64,000 nt of DNA from the NCBI GenBank assembly GCA_942493325.1, contig OW818689.1:6448001-6512000 (forward strand), given 5' to 3'. The position numbers and the translations under genes are program-made. The notes under the pieces are model-generated. The model did not search any database. It saw nothing but the letters and a program-made list of their open reading frames with translations, and was not told where the DNA came from. Each line of letters opens with the position of its first letter. Within the stretch, counting starts at the first letter, position 1. Shown here piece by piece: positions 1 through 9,111 of this stretch. This DNA comes from JAAFHB01 sp942493325 (GTDB taxonomy: Bacteria > Bacteroidota > Bacteroidia > Bacteroidales > Prolixibacteraceae).

Positions 1-975
1 ATAGAGGTAAGAGGCTTGCTCCCAGGTCATCTTTCCTTTACGTATAAAATCAGCAATACTGTCGATTTTATTTTTGGCTCTTTCCAACTCCAGAGGATCT
101 ACCCTGGGTTTAAGCAGAATATGGCGGCATTTGATTTTTTCTCCCTTGCGGTCAATTAACTGTATAATGTGATACCCGAATTCACTTTTAACCACTTTCG
201 AGACCTGGTTAGGTTTAAGGTTGAAGGCCTCAGTGGCAAAAGCCTGGTCGAGCATTGCCCTACCCATGTAATCCATTTCGCCGCCATTCCTGGCCGATCC
301 TGGATCTTCGGAATACATAATGGCAAGTGTCGCAAAATTATCACCATTCTCAACACGTTTCTTGAAATCGCGAAGTTTTGCTTTTACTTCCAGATCCTCC
401 TTTTCTGTAATTGCCGGAAGAACTGTTATCTGGGCATATTCGAGCTGAGAACCGATTTCGGGAATATCTTTCGCGGGTAACTGTCTGAAGAATTGCCTTA
501 CTTCAGAGGGCGTAGCCGTAACCTTCTCGATGATTTTCGCCTGCATCTGTTCTGTTTTGAGCTGTTCTTTAATTGTTTCGCTCATCTCAGCTTTGAGCTG
601 CATGATTGATTTGTTGAAATATTTTTCAACCTCTTTTTCCGAGCCAATGTTTTCGATGAAATAACTCATTCGCCGATCCATTTGCTGATTGATTTGATTG
701 TCCGTTACAATAATCAGGGTGTCAAGTTCAGCTTCTGCCAGAAGTAGTTTTTGTTCAAGCAATTGCTCCAGAATTTCGCACTTGGCGTCACCCTGTGTAG
801 TTACTCCCTGTGCCTGCATCTGGATCGCCTGTGTCTCGATGTCAGATTTAAGGATTGGATTGCTTCCCACTACCGCCACGATCTGGTCAACTACTTTATC
901 CTGGGCTTTTGAGATTGTCTGTCCGGATAGGATTGTCCCCAGGACAAGAACACTTTTTATTACGTTTTTGAGCAT
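1..975 (-). CDS. SurA-type periplasmic peptidylprolyl isomerase, C-terminus beyond the window
   Basis: Periplasmic chaperone/prolyl isomerase that helps fold outer-membrane proteins. The reading frame starts at the ATG ending at 975 and stays open for 325 codons to the left edge, so the C-terminus is missing. A Sec signal peptide (hydrophobic VLVLGTILSG, then a probable cut after SKA) is followed by a SurA-like helical N-terminal domain. A parvulin domain comes next, with the typical FATLAIMYSEDPGSARNGG and FGYHIIQL blocks. A second parvulin domain begins at KCRHILL just before the edge. The gene lies 16 bases downstream of another SurA-like gene, so the two are probably co-transcribed. Family assignment is firm; the exact function (SurA versus another PpiC protein) is inferred. 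Confidence 0.88.
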   Translation of the reverse strand, partial: MLKNVIKSVLVLGTILSGQTISKAQDKVVDQIVAVVGSNPILKSDIETQAIQMQAQGVTTQGDAKCEILEQLLEQKLLLAEAELDTLIIVTDNQINQQMDRRMSYFIENIGSEKEVEKYFNKSIMQLKAEMSETIKEQLKTEQMQAKIIEKVTATPSEVRQFFRQLPAKDIPEIGSQLEYAQITVLPAITEKEDLEVKAKLRDFKKRVENGDNFATLAIMYSEDPGSARNGGEMDYMGRAMLDQAFATEAFNLKPNQVSKVVKSEFGYHIIQLIDRKGEKIKCRHILLKPRVDPLELERAKNKIDSIADFIRKGKMTWEQASYLY

Positions 976-991
976 GTTTTATATCTTAATA

Positions 992-1846
992 TCAGTCTGT
1001 AATTTTAAATAGATTCTCTTGTTTACCTTTTTGATAAATATTCTTTTGAAGTTCTTCAATAAATTCCATTTTCCGGTTATTCAGGATTAAGTTCGCAATC
1101 CTGTCATTAACAAATTCGAATGGGGCTTTTTCTCCTTTCAGCCTGAAATCCTTAATAGCCACAAGATAATATTTGTTATTGTCTGTGGCTTCAATAAAAC
1201 GATTCTTTTTGAGGGTGATATCAGCACCTGCAAAACTAACCGGCAGCCTTGATCTGATCTGGCTGAAGCCGATCCACTGCTCGTTAAAGTAATCAAATTT
1301 TGTGGCATACCGAAAACTAAACTTTTCAAGTTCGGTCCGCGACTGATCATCCAGGGTTCCCATCCATCTTTTTAACTGATCGGCTTTTGCTTCACTTTTA
1401 GGCAATTCAATGTAAACTGCCTTAACAATGTCCTGGTCAAGAATGAATTTCTGGGGATTCTGGTCATAAAACTGACGAATGTCCGAGGCGGTAACCGCTG
1501 TGTCGAGTCTCTGACTTAGGAGCTGCTGCTGATACCTGTGAATGAGCAAAGATGCCCTGTAAGCATCCAGTTCACGCTGAACATCTTTCTGATCTTCCGA
1601 GAGGTTTTCTTCCGCCATCAGCAGCATCAATTCGTGCTTTACCCAGCGTTGTATGAAATCTTTAGCCTGATTCACACTGTCAGTCCTGGTAATACCAACA
1701 GGAAGTGACGACGCAAGTTCTCTGCGCAACAACAATTTATCACCAACTTTGGCAATCACAACATCGCCCGGGGACGAATCGGAAAAATAGCTGCATCCTG
1801 ATAAAAGGCCTAATATCAATACAATAAGATAGAAGTGTCTTTTCAT
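992..1846 (-). CDS. SurA-like lipoprotein (prolyl-isomerase family, no recognisable catalytic parvulin core)
   Basis: A 284-residue lipoprotein with a clear lipobox (LLSGC, Cys near residue 18). The N-terminal helical part resembles the SurA_N chaperone fold, including an xxSDIRQFYDQNP-like segment typical of PPIase linkers. The C-terminal half (residues 140-270) has the length of a parvulin domain but lacks the clear GG and FGYHI signatures, so it may act as a chaperone rather than an enzyme. It sits between guaB and the SurA-type gene, all on the minus strand, an arrangement I associate with Bacteroidia. Its role in outer-membrane protein biogenesis is inferred from family and context. Confidence 0.75.
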   Translation of the reverse strand: MKRHFYLIVLILGLLSGCSYFSDSSPGDVVIAKVGDKLLLRRELASSLPVGITRTDSVNQAKDFIQRWVKHELMLLMAEENLSEDQKDVQRELDAYRASLLIHRYQQQLLSQRLDTAVTASDIRQFYDQNPQKFILDQDIVKAVYIELPKSEAKADQLKRWMGTLDDQSRTELEKFSFRYATKFDYFNEQWIGFSQIRSRLPVSFAGADITLKKNRFIEATDNNKYYLVAIKDFRLKGEKAPFEFVNDRIANLILNNRKMEFIEELQKNIYQKGKQENLFKITD

Positions 1847-1937
1847 TTAAAGTTAAATCATTATCTCCCTCAACCAAAATTCAATAAATCATCTGCTCTT
1901 AAGATGCGACTTACTGGCCAGGGGTTGTCACGGGCGT

Positions 1938-1945
1938 CAAATTTA
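1938..1945 (-). promoter_or_regulatory. Candidate -7 box for the SurA-like operon
   Basis: On the minus strand this reads TAAATTTG, an exact match to the Bacteroidota TAnnTTTG box. It lies in the gap between guaB and the SurA-like lipoprotein, about 92 bases before that gene's start. No convincing -33 TTTG box was found at normal spacing. Confidence 0.4.
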
Positions 1946-1976
1946 CCTTAAATTCCTGAGAAAAAATGATGAATCT

Positions 1977-3449
1977 TCATTCCCGCGAATAATTCGGGGC
2001 TTCGCTTGTGATGGTCACATCGTGCGGATGACTCTCAGCTATACCTGCGTTGGTGATTCGTACAAATTTTGCTTCATGCAGCTTTTCGATGTTATGCGCC
2101 CCGCAATATCCCATACCGGCACGTAATCCCCCCACTAACTGGTAAATAACTTCATCCAGTGTTCCCTTGTATGGTACACGACCTGCAATCCCTTCAGGAA
2201 CCAGTTTGCTGATATCATTCTCCGTATCCTGGAAATACCGGTCTTTGGATCCCTGGGCCATCGCTTCGACCGATCCCATTCCGCGGTAGGATTTAAATTT
2301 TCTTCCCTGAAAAATAATGGTCTCCCCCGGTGACTCTTCCACGCCTGCCAAAAGTGATCCGGCCATCACACTTTGGGCGCCTGCAGCCAAAGCCTTGACA
2401 ATATCGCCCGAATACCTGAGTCCGCCATCCGCGATAACGGGTACTCCACTGTTCCGAAGTGCTTTTGATACATTATAAATGGCTGAAAGCTGTGGAATTC
2501 CAACACCGGCTATGATCCGTGTGGTGCAGATTGAACCCGGGCCAATACCAACTTTTACGGCATCGGCACCTGCAAATACCAGTTCTGTTGCAGCTTCGGC
2601 CGTTGCAATATTGCCGGCAATGAAATCAATATCGGGGAATTCGTTTTTTGCTCTTTTTAATAGCTCGAGAACACTCTTCGTATGGCCATGCGCAGTATCA
2701 ATGATTATAGCGTCAACCTGTGCCTGAACCAATGCTTCAATCCGCTCAAAGGCATCCTGAGCAATACCGGCTGCAGCTGCTACCAGTAAACGACCTTTTT
2801 GATCCTTGCTCGCCTGGGGTTTGTCCTTAGCCTTTGTAATATCCTTGTAGGTAAATAAGCCAACAAGTTTATTTTTTTTATCTACTACCGGAAGTTTTTC
2901 GATTTTATAGTTTTTAAATATCTCGGTAGCTTTAACCAGATCGGTACTTACATCGGTAGTGATCAGGTTTTTCGAAGTCATCACTTCGGAGATTGGTCGC
3001 GTGAGTATTTTTTCGAAACGAAGGTCTCGGTTTGTCACTATTCCTACAAGATGCCGCTCATCGTCTATAACCGGAATTCCGCCAATCTTGTATTTTTCCA
3101 TCAGTTTAATTGCATCGGCTACAAGTTTTTCCCTGGAGATCGTGATGGGATCGGTAATCATTCCCGTTTCTGCCCTTTTAACAATGGTAACCTGTTTCGC
3201 CTGCTCTTCAATCGACATATTCTTGTGTATTACCCCGATACCTCCCTCACGTGCAATGGCTATTGCCATCTTTGATTCGGTGACTGTATCCATGGCAGCC
3301 GATACGATAGGGGTATTCAGTCGGATATTCCGTGAAAACCAGGATGATAAATTAACTTCGAAAGGAAGTACATCAGAATATGCCGGTATCAGGAGCACGT
3401 CATCGAAAGTAAGCCCCTCAAGCAAAACTTTATCAGAAATAAATGACAT
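1977..3449 (-). CDS. guaB: IMP dehydrogenase
   Basis: Catalyses NAD-dependent oxidation of IMP to XMP, the committed step of GMP synthesis, in the cytosol. The 490-residue protein has the usual bacterial length. The catalytic TIM barrel is interrupted by two CBS domains at about residues 95-205. The active-site loop GPGSICTTR places the nucleophilic Cys at residue 308, and the flap region YRGMGSVEAM is present. No truncation or odd residue was seen. The start is the ATG ending at 3449, about 28 bases downstream of a TAnnTTTG box. Confidence 0.98.
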   Translation of the reverse strand: MSFISDKVLLEGLTFDDVLLIPAYSDVLPFEVNLSSWFSRNIRLNTPIVSAAMDTVTESKMAIAIAREGGIGVIHKNMSIEEQAKQVTIVKRAETGMITDPITISREKLVADAIKLMEKYKIGGIPVIDDERHLVGIVTNRDLRFEKILTRPISEVMTSKNLITTDVSTDLVKATEIFKNYKIEKLPVVDKKNKLVGLFTYKDITKAKDKPQASKDQKGRLLVAAAAGIAQDAFERIEALVQAQVDAIIIDTAHGHTKSVLELLKRAKNEFPDIDFIAGNIATAEAATELVFAGADAVKVGIGPGSICTTRIIAGVGIPQLSAIYNVSKALRNSGVPVIADGGLRYSGDIVKALAAGAQSVMAGSLLAGVEESPGETIIFQGRKFKSYRGMGSVEAMAQGSKDRYFQDTENDISKLVPEGIAGRVPYKGTLDEVIYQLVGGLRAGMGYCGAHNIEKLHEAKFVRITNAGIAESHPHDVTITSEAPNYSRE

Positions 3450-3476
3450 GGTGGTAGATTTTTGAGTGAAACATTA

Positions 3477-3484
3477 CAAAGATA
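3477..3484 (-). promoter_or_regulatory. Candidate -7 box for guaB
   Basis: The minus strand reads TATCTTTG, an exact TAnnTTTG match, placed so that a transcript would start roughly 20 bases before the guaB ATG. A -33 element at standard spacing is not evident. Confidence 0.5.
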
Positions 3485-3720
3485 AGAAAATGAACACTCC
3501 TTTTTAGATATTATGCATTCGAATATGGCGTACAAAAACGACAAATCTGGGAACTATATAGGCATGCTGAAAAACTCAATTGAAATTAAATACATTTACA
3601 TTTTTAATGTTATCTAAGTACTGCGAAAAATTAGATGTTGTATTATAAGTATCAATGTCTTAAAAAAACCTTATTTTTAATGAAAAAACCTCAGTAGCAA
3701 GTATTCAGCCAATTTGGTCA

Positions 3721-4191
3721 AACCTTATTACCTCATTTATGGAAATTGAATACAACAACCTGTACACACACTTTGTGTTTACCACTTCAGGCCGATTACC
3801 TTTGATTGTTGATCCGCACAGGGAGCGTATCGAAAAATAGATCACCGGAATAGTTAAAAACAATTATAGTCACCTCTACGCTATTTATGCAAATCCTGAA
3901 CACGTGCATTTTCTCATCTCCCGCTCACCAAATATTTCTGAAAAATCAATCGCCACAATCGTGGCGAATAGCTCGGAACGGTTTATTAATGAAAATAAAT
4001 TTTGTCAGGGCAAATTTAAATGGCAAGATACCTGTTCTGCTTTTTCGGTATCAAAAGGTGAGGTAAGTAAAGTATGTATCTATATCCTTAATCAGCCAAA
4101 ACATCATCAAAAGGTTACTTATATGGAAGAATATGATGCATTTATCAAATTCTATCAAAAGACAATCAACCCCAAATAAGGTAATAAGGTT
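3721..4191 (+). mobile_element. IS200/REP-transposase-like element with flanking inverted repeat
   Basis: An 18-base sequence at 3721-3738 (aaccttattacctcattt) is matched as its reverse complement at 4174-4191 with one mismatch; the inner 13 bases are perfect. The left arm ends directly at the ATG of the transposase and the right arm overlaps its stop codon. The unit is therefore about 471 bases with almost nothing but the transposase frame between the arms. Classical IS200 elements lack terminal inverted repeats, so a REP-associated (RAYT-like) relative is possible. No target-site duplication could be recognised. Confidence 0.65.
3739..4179 (+). pseudogene. IS200-like (Y1/HUH) transposase, broken by an in-frame amber stop
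   Basis: One continuous frame of 147 codons, close to the usual TnpA length of about 150 residues, is interrupted only by TAG at 3838-3840 (codon 34). Before the stop it reads YTHFVFTTSGR, the typical N-terminus of this family. After it come the metal-binding His-hydrophobic-His motif (PEHVHFLIS) and the region of the catalytic tyrosine (YILNQPKHH). Apart from the single stop the protein looks intact, so inactivation is recent or the stop is read through at low level. An ATG at 3904 could initiate a shorter product that would lack the N-terminus. Confidence 0.8.
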
Positions 4192-4617
4192 GGGGGCTGT
4201 GCGTTTGAATCTTCTACTGAGGTTGCCTTTAAAAATAAGGTTTAAAGAAAAGTCAGTCAATGTTATTTAAATACAGAATAGGCATAAAGAATAATCCGCT
4301 GGCGGAATAAGTGCAAAGTCAGCCAGCTGGCTGACAACATGGGGAGTCAGGATAAGGCGAATAAAACAAAATATTACATTATTTCATTCCTATTACTTAC
4401 TTTGTGCCATCTTAACTTTTATGGTATTAGGGTCTTACAGTTCGCACTATCATGCCAGCTGCAAGTTGCCAAAAGCCAGCTGCTTATTGCATAAACCATT
4501 TAAAAGTAGTTTGCAAATTTACCTGCACAATTCGTCATAGAACCAAAATTTTTAACGATTTAAGATAACTTTACAGCGTCTATTTTTACGGATGTGAGTT
4601 AAAACGAAGTGCTAATT
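4192..4617. other. Gene-free stretch upstream of recQ with palindromes
   Basis: No gene was recognised here. The stretch holds a perfect 18-base palindrome at 4318-4335 (GTCAGCCAGCTGGCTGAC), a small inverted repeat TCCGC/GCGGA about 20 bases before it, and a GCCAGCTGCAAGTTGCC-type low-complexity segment around 4453-4480. A weak TAACTTTA box near 4565 is a possible recQ promoter element. Confidence 0.4.
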
Positions 4618-6531
4618 ATGGATCGGTTCCACGAGATATTGAAAAAATACTGGGGGTATGATGATTTTCGTCCGTTACAGGAGGAGATCATCCGCTCTGT
4701 AGCCGATCAGAAAGATACACTTGGCCTCATGCCCACAGGCGGGGGCAAATCAATCACCTTCCAGGTCTATTCATTATCAGCCGAAGGGTTATGCCTGGTT
4801 GTTACTCCATTAATTGCACTCATCAAAGACCAGGTCGAAAACCTGCGATCGAAAGGAATCAAAGTCCTTGCCGTCTACTCAGGGATGTCGGCCCGCGAGA
4901 TCGATATTGCGCTGAACAACGCGATATATGGCGATTATAAATTCTTATATGTGTCGCCTGAGCGGCTTGGTTCCGAGAAATTCAAGGAGTTTCTGGTCAG
5001 GATGAAGCTCAATCTGATTACCGTCGATGAAGCGCATTGCATTTCGCAATGGGGCTACGATTTTCGTCCCTCTTATCTGCGGATATCAGAACTGAGATTA
5101 TTGTTCCCCGATGTTCCGATCCTGGCATTAACTGCCACAGCTACCGAAAAAGTGGTGGAGGATATCCAGGAAAAACTGTCGTTCAGGGTTAAAAATGTGC
5201 TTCAGAAAAGTTTCCGGCGTGAGAACCTGATTTATCTTGTTCGTGATAAAGAGGATAAAATGGGTTATCTGACTGACACCATCAGGAAATCAAAAGGAAC
5301 GGGTATAGTATATGTGCGAAGTCGCAAAAAAACGCGGGAGATTGCGCAGATGCTTCAGCAGGAAAATATCTCAGCAGATTATTATCATGCGGGACTGGCA
5401 CCTGACTTACGTAGTCAGAAACAGGACAAATGGATGAGCGGTGAATCGAGGGTCATTGTCGCAACCAATGCTTTTGGGATGGGAATCGATAAGCCGGATG
5501 TGAGGTTCGTAATCCATTTCGATCTGCCCGATTCGCTCGAAGCGTATTTCCAGGAAGCGGGCAGGGGAGGACGTGACGGAAAAAAATCGGTGGCCGTGCT
5601 ACTGTATAATAATTCCGACAAGCGACGACTGCATAAGATGGTCACTGACAGCTTCCCGGCAATTGATATTATTCGCTCCGTGTATAATTCGGTCTCCAAT
5701 TACCTGATGATTGCAATCGGAAGTGGCAAAGGGGGGAATTTTAGTTTCAGGATCGAAGATTTCTCCAAACGATTCGGATTCCAGATTAATGCAGTGTATC
5801 ACAGTTTAAAGCTTCTTGAACGGCAGGGGTATGTTTCGTATATCGAGAATGTGGATAATTATTCACGTATCCTGTTCACAATCAGGCGTGATGATCTTTA
5901 TAAAATACAATTGCAAAATAGTGAACTCGATGCATTTATTAAGCTGGTTCTAAGATCTTATACAGGGGTGTTCACTGATTTTGTGAATGTGGATGAAGCG
6001 TTGCTTGCAAGGCGCTCAAATTTGACCGGAGATTTTGTATATCAGCAGTTTAAGATGCTGGCACAAATGAAAATAATCGATTATATTCCTCAAAAGAAAA
6101 CCCCTGTGATCGTCTATGAGACTGAAAGGCTGGATACAAACCGAATCCACATGAGTGCCGGTATTTATCAGCACCGGAAAGTTAAATACCAGTCCCAGGT
6201 TGATTCGGTGATCGACTATGCGTTAAACGATAATAAGTGTCACAGTGTGGTTTTACTCGAATATTTTGGTCAGTACGGATCAGAACCCTGCCAGTCATGC
6301 GATGTGTGTAATGGGGATCATGAATCGGGCATTCGGTTTGCCGATTTTAACAGAATCTCGGCTAAAATCCGAAAAATTTTGCTTTCTGAGAGTCACCCGA
6401 TTGACCAGGTAATAAAAATGATTAACGAACCCGAACCTGTTGTTCTTAAGGTTTCGAGATGGATGCTGGATAACGGAATGCTTAAATCAGGTTCAAAGGG
6501 ATTGCTGACGAACAATTCCACCGGGCAATAA
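4618..6531 (+). CDS. recQ: ATP-dependent DNA helicase RecQ
   Basis: 3'-5' DNA helicase of recombination and replication-fork repair. The ATG at 4618 (MDRFHEIL) is preferred over an upstream GTG at 4609, giving 637 residues. Motif I PTGGGKS lies at about residues 39-45 and the DEAH box with the RecQ-specific CISQWG loop at about 137-146. The second helicase domain includes ATNAFGMGIDKPDVR and the QEAGRGGRDG arginine-finger motif. A zinc-binding cluster (CQSCDVC) and a winged-helix RQC region follow near the C-terminus. There is no clear HRDC domain in the last 60 residues; that end looks like a divergent Bacteroidota tail. Confidence 0.96.
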   Translation: MDRFHEILKKYWGYDDFRPLQEEIIRSVADQKDTLGLMPTGGGKSITFQVYSLSAEGLCLVVTPLIALIKDQVENLRSKGIKVLAVYSGMSAREIDIALNNAIYGDYKFLYVSPERLGSEKFKEFLVRMKLNLITVDEAHCISQWGYDFRPSYLRISELRLLFPDVPILALTATATEKVVEDIQEKLSFRVKNVLQKSFRRENLIYLVRDKEDKMGYLTDTIRKSKGTGIVYVRSRKKTREIAQMLQQENISADYYHAGLAPDLRSQKQDKWMSGESRVIVATNAFGMGIDKPDVRFVIHFDLPDSLEAYFQEAGRGGRDGKKSVAVLLYNNSDKRRLHKMVTDSFPAIDIIRSVYNSVSNYLMIAIGSGKGGNFSFRIEDFSKRFGFQINAVYHSLKLLERQGYVSYIENVDNYSRILFTIRRDDLYKIQLQNSELDAFIKLVLRSYTGVFTDFVNVDEALLARRSNLTGDFVYQQFKMLAQMKIIDYIPQKKTPVIVYETERLDTNRIHMSAGIYQHRKVKYQSQVDSVIDYALNDNKCHSVVLLEYFGQYGSEPCQSCDVCNGDHESGIRFADFNRISAKIRKILLSESHPIDQVIKMINEPEPVVLKVSRWMLDNGMLKSGSKGLLTNNSTGQ

Positions 6532-6564
6532 AATGTTGAATGCCTACACTATCGGGATTTTAAT

Positions 6565-6572
6565 TACCTTTG
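6565..6572 (+). promoter_or_regulatory. Candidate -7 box for the DUF5063 gene
   Basis: TACCTTTG is an exact TAnnTTTG match, 30 bases before the ATG at 6603. A TTG triplet lies upstream at 6536-6538, but the spacing is longer than usual. Confidence 0.45.
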
Positions 6573-6602
6573 CGGGGAATTCTTAAAAAGAAATGGATTT
6601 TG

Positions 6603-7175
6603 ATGAGTAAAGAGCCATTTTCAGAGGTGGTTTATTCGAAAAATGTGATCGAATTTGCCACTGTAGCCAATGAGTATTGTTCTTTTATTGAGGCTGTTGA
6701 TCAGTTTCAGCGGAAGGATTTTATTACCCGTGTACAGAAGTTATTTCCGCTGCTTTACCTCAAGGCAGCGTTACTACCCGAACCTGACATCGAGATGTCG
6801 GATGATGCACCCGAGAAGTTTGTGAGTGAGGAGGATTACAATTTCATCCTGCACAAGCTTCAGGTAAAATTCGGACAGTTTGATGCCTATCAGGAGGTCT
6901 TCGATCCTTCGATGCAATACAGCGAAGTCGCACTCGAGGCCAGTATTTCGGAAAATATAACCGATATTTACCAGGACCTGAAAGATTTTATACTGTCCTA
7001 CAGAATCGGAACACTCGATGTGATGAATGATGCACTGTGGGAATGCCGCAATAATTTTGAGCAATATTGGGGTCAGCGGTTGGTCAACGGGCTTCGTGCC
7101 ATTCACAACCTGGTTTATGGAAATTCCGAACTTGACGAATCAGACGAAGATTCGGATAAAAATGACAGCAAATAA
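6603..7175 (+). CDS. DUF5063 domain protein
   Basis: A soluble, acidic, mainly helical protein of 190 residues with no signal peptide. The N-terminal pattern of a short helix followed by VIEFATVANEYCSFIE and the internal LLPLLYLKA-like segment match the DUF5063 family, whose biochemical role is not known to me. The C-terminus is a very acidic Asp/Glu/Ser tail. The start is taken at ATG 6603; an in-frame TTG at 6570 overlaps a good -7 promoter box and is unlikely. It is followed after 37 bases by a DEDDy exonuclease on the same strand, so the two may be co-transcribed. Confidence 0.75.
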   Translation: MSKEPFSEVVYSKNVIEFATVANEYCSFIEAVDQFQRKDFITRVQKLFPLLYLKAALLPEPDIEMSDDAPEKFVSEEDYNFILHKLQVKFGQFDAYQEVFDPSMQYSEVALEASISENITDIYQDLKDFILSYRIGTLDVMNDALWECRNNFEQYWGQRLVNGLRAIHNLVYGNSELDESDEDSDKNDSK

Positions 7176-7212
7176 ATGGGGGAAGCACCATTTGAATTAG
7201 ACGAATAAAATT

Positions 7213-7857
7213 ATGAGTCAGGGACTTAAAATAATAAAGAAATGTATTTCCAATGATGAATTAGCTGAATTGCCACTTTCTTCATTCGAAGGTAAAGTTC
7301 ACCTAATTGAACAACCTGAAGATTTGGGAACTGCATTGGAGTATCTTAGCAAACAGAGTATTATTGGTTTTGACACTGAAACGCGGCCAGCATTTAAAAA
7401 AGGTCAGACTTACCCTGTATCTTTATTGCAACTTTCGACCTCTGACCAGGCTTTTCTGTTCAGAATCAATAAAATAGGTTTGCCAAATGGGCTAATAAAG
7501 ATCCTGGCTTCACCAAATATATTAAAAGTCGGGGTAGCAATCAGGGATGATATTAAGATATTACAACGCATAGTTGCGTTTAAACCAGGGGGTTTTATTG
7601 AATTACAGGATCTTGTAAAAAATTACGGGATCGAGAATTTCAGCCTTAAAAAATTATCGGCCCTCGTTTTAGGGTTCAGAATTTCCAAATCTCAACGGCT
7701 CACTAACTGGGATGCGCCTGAACTAACGGAGCAACAATTGATTTATGGAGCTACCGATGCATGGGTTGCGTGCGAAATTTACAAGCAATTACTGATCACC
7801 CCGGTTGAGACAGTATTATGCGAATCAGAAATAGCAGAAAGCGCCCTGGAAGATTAA
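7213..7857 (+). CDS. 3'-5' exonuclease of the DEDDy (RNase D-like) type
   Basis: A single-domain 214-residue exonuclease. The first acidic pair is FDTET (Asp54, Glu56), the second Asp lies in GVAIRDD near residue 116, and the terminal YGATDAW motif (Tyr about 177, Asp about 181) defines the DEDDy subtype. The WDAPELTEQQLIYGATDAW block is characteristic. There is no HRDC domain, so it is not full-length RNase D. Substrate (RNA or DNA ends) is unknown. It lies 37 bases before an rRNA methyltransferase gene on the same strand, which mildly favours an RNA-related role. Confidence 0.88.
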   Translation: MSQGLKIIKKCISNDELAELPLSSFEGKVHLIEQPEDLGTALEYLSKQSIIGFDTETRPAFKKGQTYPVSLLQLSTSDQAFLFRINKIGLPNGLIKILASPNILKVGVAIRDDIKILQRIVAFKPGGFIELQDLVKNYGIENFSLKKLSALVLGFRISKSQRLTNWDAPELTEQQLIYGATDAWVACEIYKQLLITPVETVLCESEIAESALED

Positions 7858-7894
7858 TCCAATCGCAGATTCCTGCAAGAATTTTTATTTAAGC

Positions 7895-9082
7895 ATGTCG
7901 AAGTTTAGCAAGATTATTTTAAAAAAAGGGAAAGAGGAGTCGATCCTTCGATTTCATCCCTGGATTTTTTCGGGCGCAATTGATCGCATTGAAGGAGTCG
8001 TCGAAGAGGGCGACGTTGTAACGGTTTACACGAGTGATGACCGTTTTTTAGGAATCGGTCATAGCTCCATCGGATCTATAGCGGTGAGAATCTTTTCATT
8101 TAAGGATGTTGTCCCGGATATATCATTCTGGTGCGATAAAATACAATCTGCATTTAATTTACGTCAAAGAATCGGGTTAACTTCGCGAAAGGAGACGAAT
8201 GTCTTCAGATTGATTCATGGTGAAGGCGACGAAATGCCCGGACTGATTGTTGATTTTTACAACGGAACGGCAGTTTTACAGGCCCATACAGTAGGAATGT
8301 GGCTAATCCGCAATATGCTTGCTGATGCGCTGAAAATTGTCCTGGGCGATTTGCTGTCGGCAGTTTATGATAAAAGTGCCAAAACAATGCCTTTCAAAGC
8401 TTCAGTCGAACCGGTTGACGGATATTTATACGGCGGACTAACTACCCGTGAGGTGATGGAAGACGGCAACCGATTTCTTGTCGACTGGGAAGATGGACAG
8501 AAGACCGGTTTTTTTGTCGATCAGCGCGAAAACAGAAAATTATTGAGCGAATATTCTTTCGGAAAGGATGTTCTGAACATGTTTTGTTACACGGGAGGAT
8601 TTTCGTTCTCTGCAATGCAGGGAGGGGCTAAGCTGGTTCATTCGGTGGATTCGTCTGCCAGAGCGATTGAACTTACCAACCAGAATGTCGGACTTAATTT
8701 TCCCGGCGATCAGCGGCACGAGGCTTTTACTGCCGAGGCGTTCGATTTTATGAAGGATATTAATGACAAATACGATTTAATTATTCTTGATCCGCCTGCT
8801 TTTGCAAAGCACCGCAGTGCATTGAACCATGCACTTCAGGGTTATAAGAAATTAAATACCAGGGCGTTTCAACAGATTCGACGCGGAGGTATATTGTTTA
8901 CTTTTTCCTGTTCCCAGGTTGTCACGAGGACTAATTTTCGTGAAGCTGTGTTTTCGGCAGCTGCAATATCAAAACGGAATATACGCGTTTTGCACCAGTT
9001 ATCGCAGCCCGGTGATCATCCTATTAATATATATCATCCTGAGGGTGAGTATCTTAAAGGGTTGGTGTTATATGTTGAATAG
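7895..9082 (+). CDS. Class I rRNA (cytosine-5) methyltransferase, RlmI-like
   Basis: SAM-dependent methyltransferase of the RlmI/RlmK family, expected to methylate 23S rRNA. An N-terminal PUA domain covers about residues 1-80 (KGKEESILRFHPWIFSGAI). A central RlmI-type linker domain leads to QKTGFFVDQREN. The Rossmann methyltransferase domain carries the SAM-binding LNMFCYTGGFSFSA and the DLIILDPPAFAK catalytic loop. At 395 residues the length fits the family. The exact modified base in this organism cannot be read from the sequence. Confidence 0.92.
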   Translation: MSKFSKIILKKGKEESILRFHPWIFSGAIDRIEGVVEEGDVVTVYTSDDRFLGIGHSSIGSIAVRIFSFKDVVPDISFWCDKIQSAFNLRQRIGLTSRKETNVFRLIHGEGDEMPGLIVDFYNGTAVLQAHTVGMWLIRNMLADALKIVLGDLLSAVYDKSAKTMPFKASVEPVDGYLYGGLTTREVMEDGNRFLVDWEDGQKTGFFVDQRENRKLLSEYSFGKDVLNMFCYTGGFSFSAMQGGAKLVHSVDSSARAIELTNQNVGLNFPGDQRHEAFTAEAFDFMKDINDKYDLIILDPPAFAKHRSALNHALQGYKKLNTRAFQQIRRGGILFTFSCSQVVTRTNFREAVFSAAAISKRNIRVLHQLSQPGDHPINIYHPEGEYLKGLVLYVE

Positions 9083-9111
9083 AGTGATTTTAATTTAATC
9101 CAAAAAATAAC

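Noticed and set aside
2959..3465. Plus-strand 168-residue frame opposite guaB
   Set aside because: Antisense shadow of the CBS-domain region of IMP dehydrogenase.
4318..4335. GTCAGCCAGCTGGCTGAC palindrome considered as an operator for recQ
   Set aside because: It is about 280 bases from the start and resembles the low-complexity GCCAGCTGGC filler seen elsewhere in the window.
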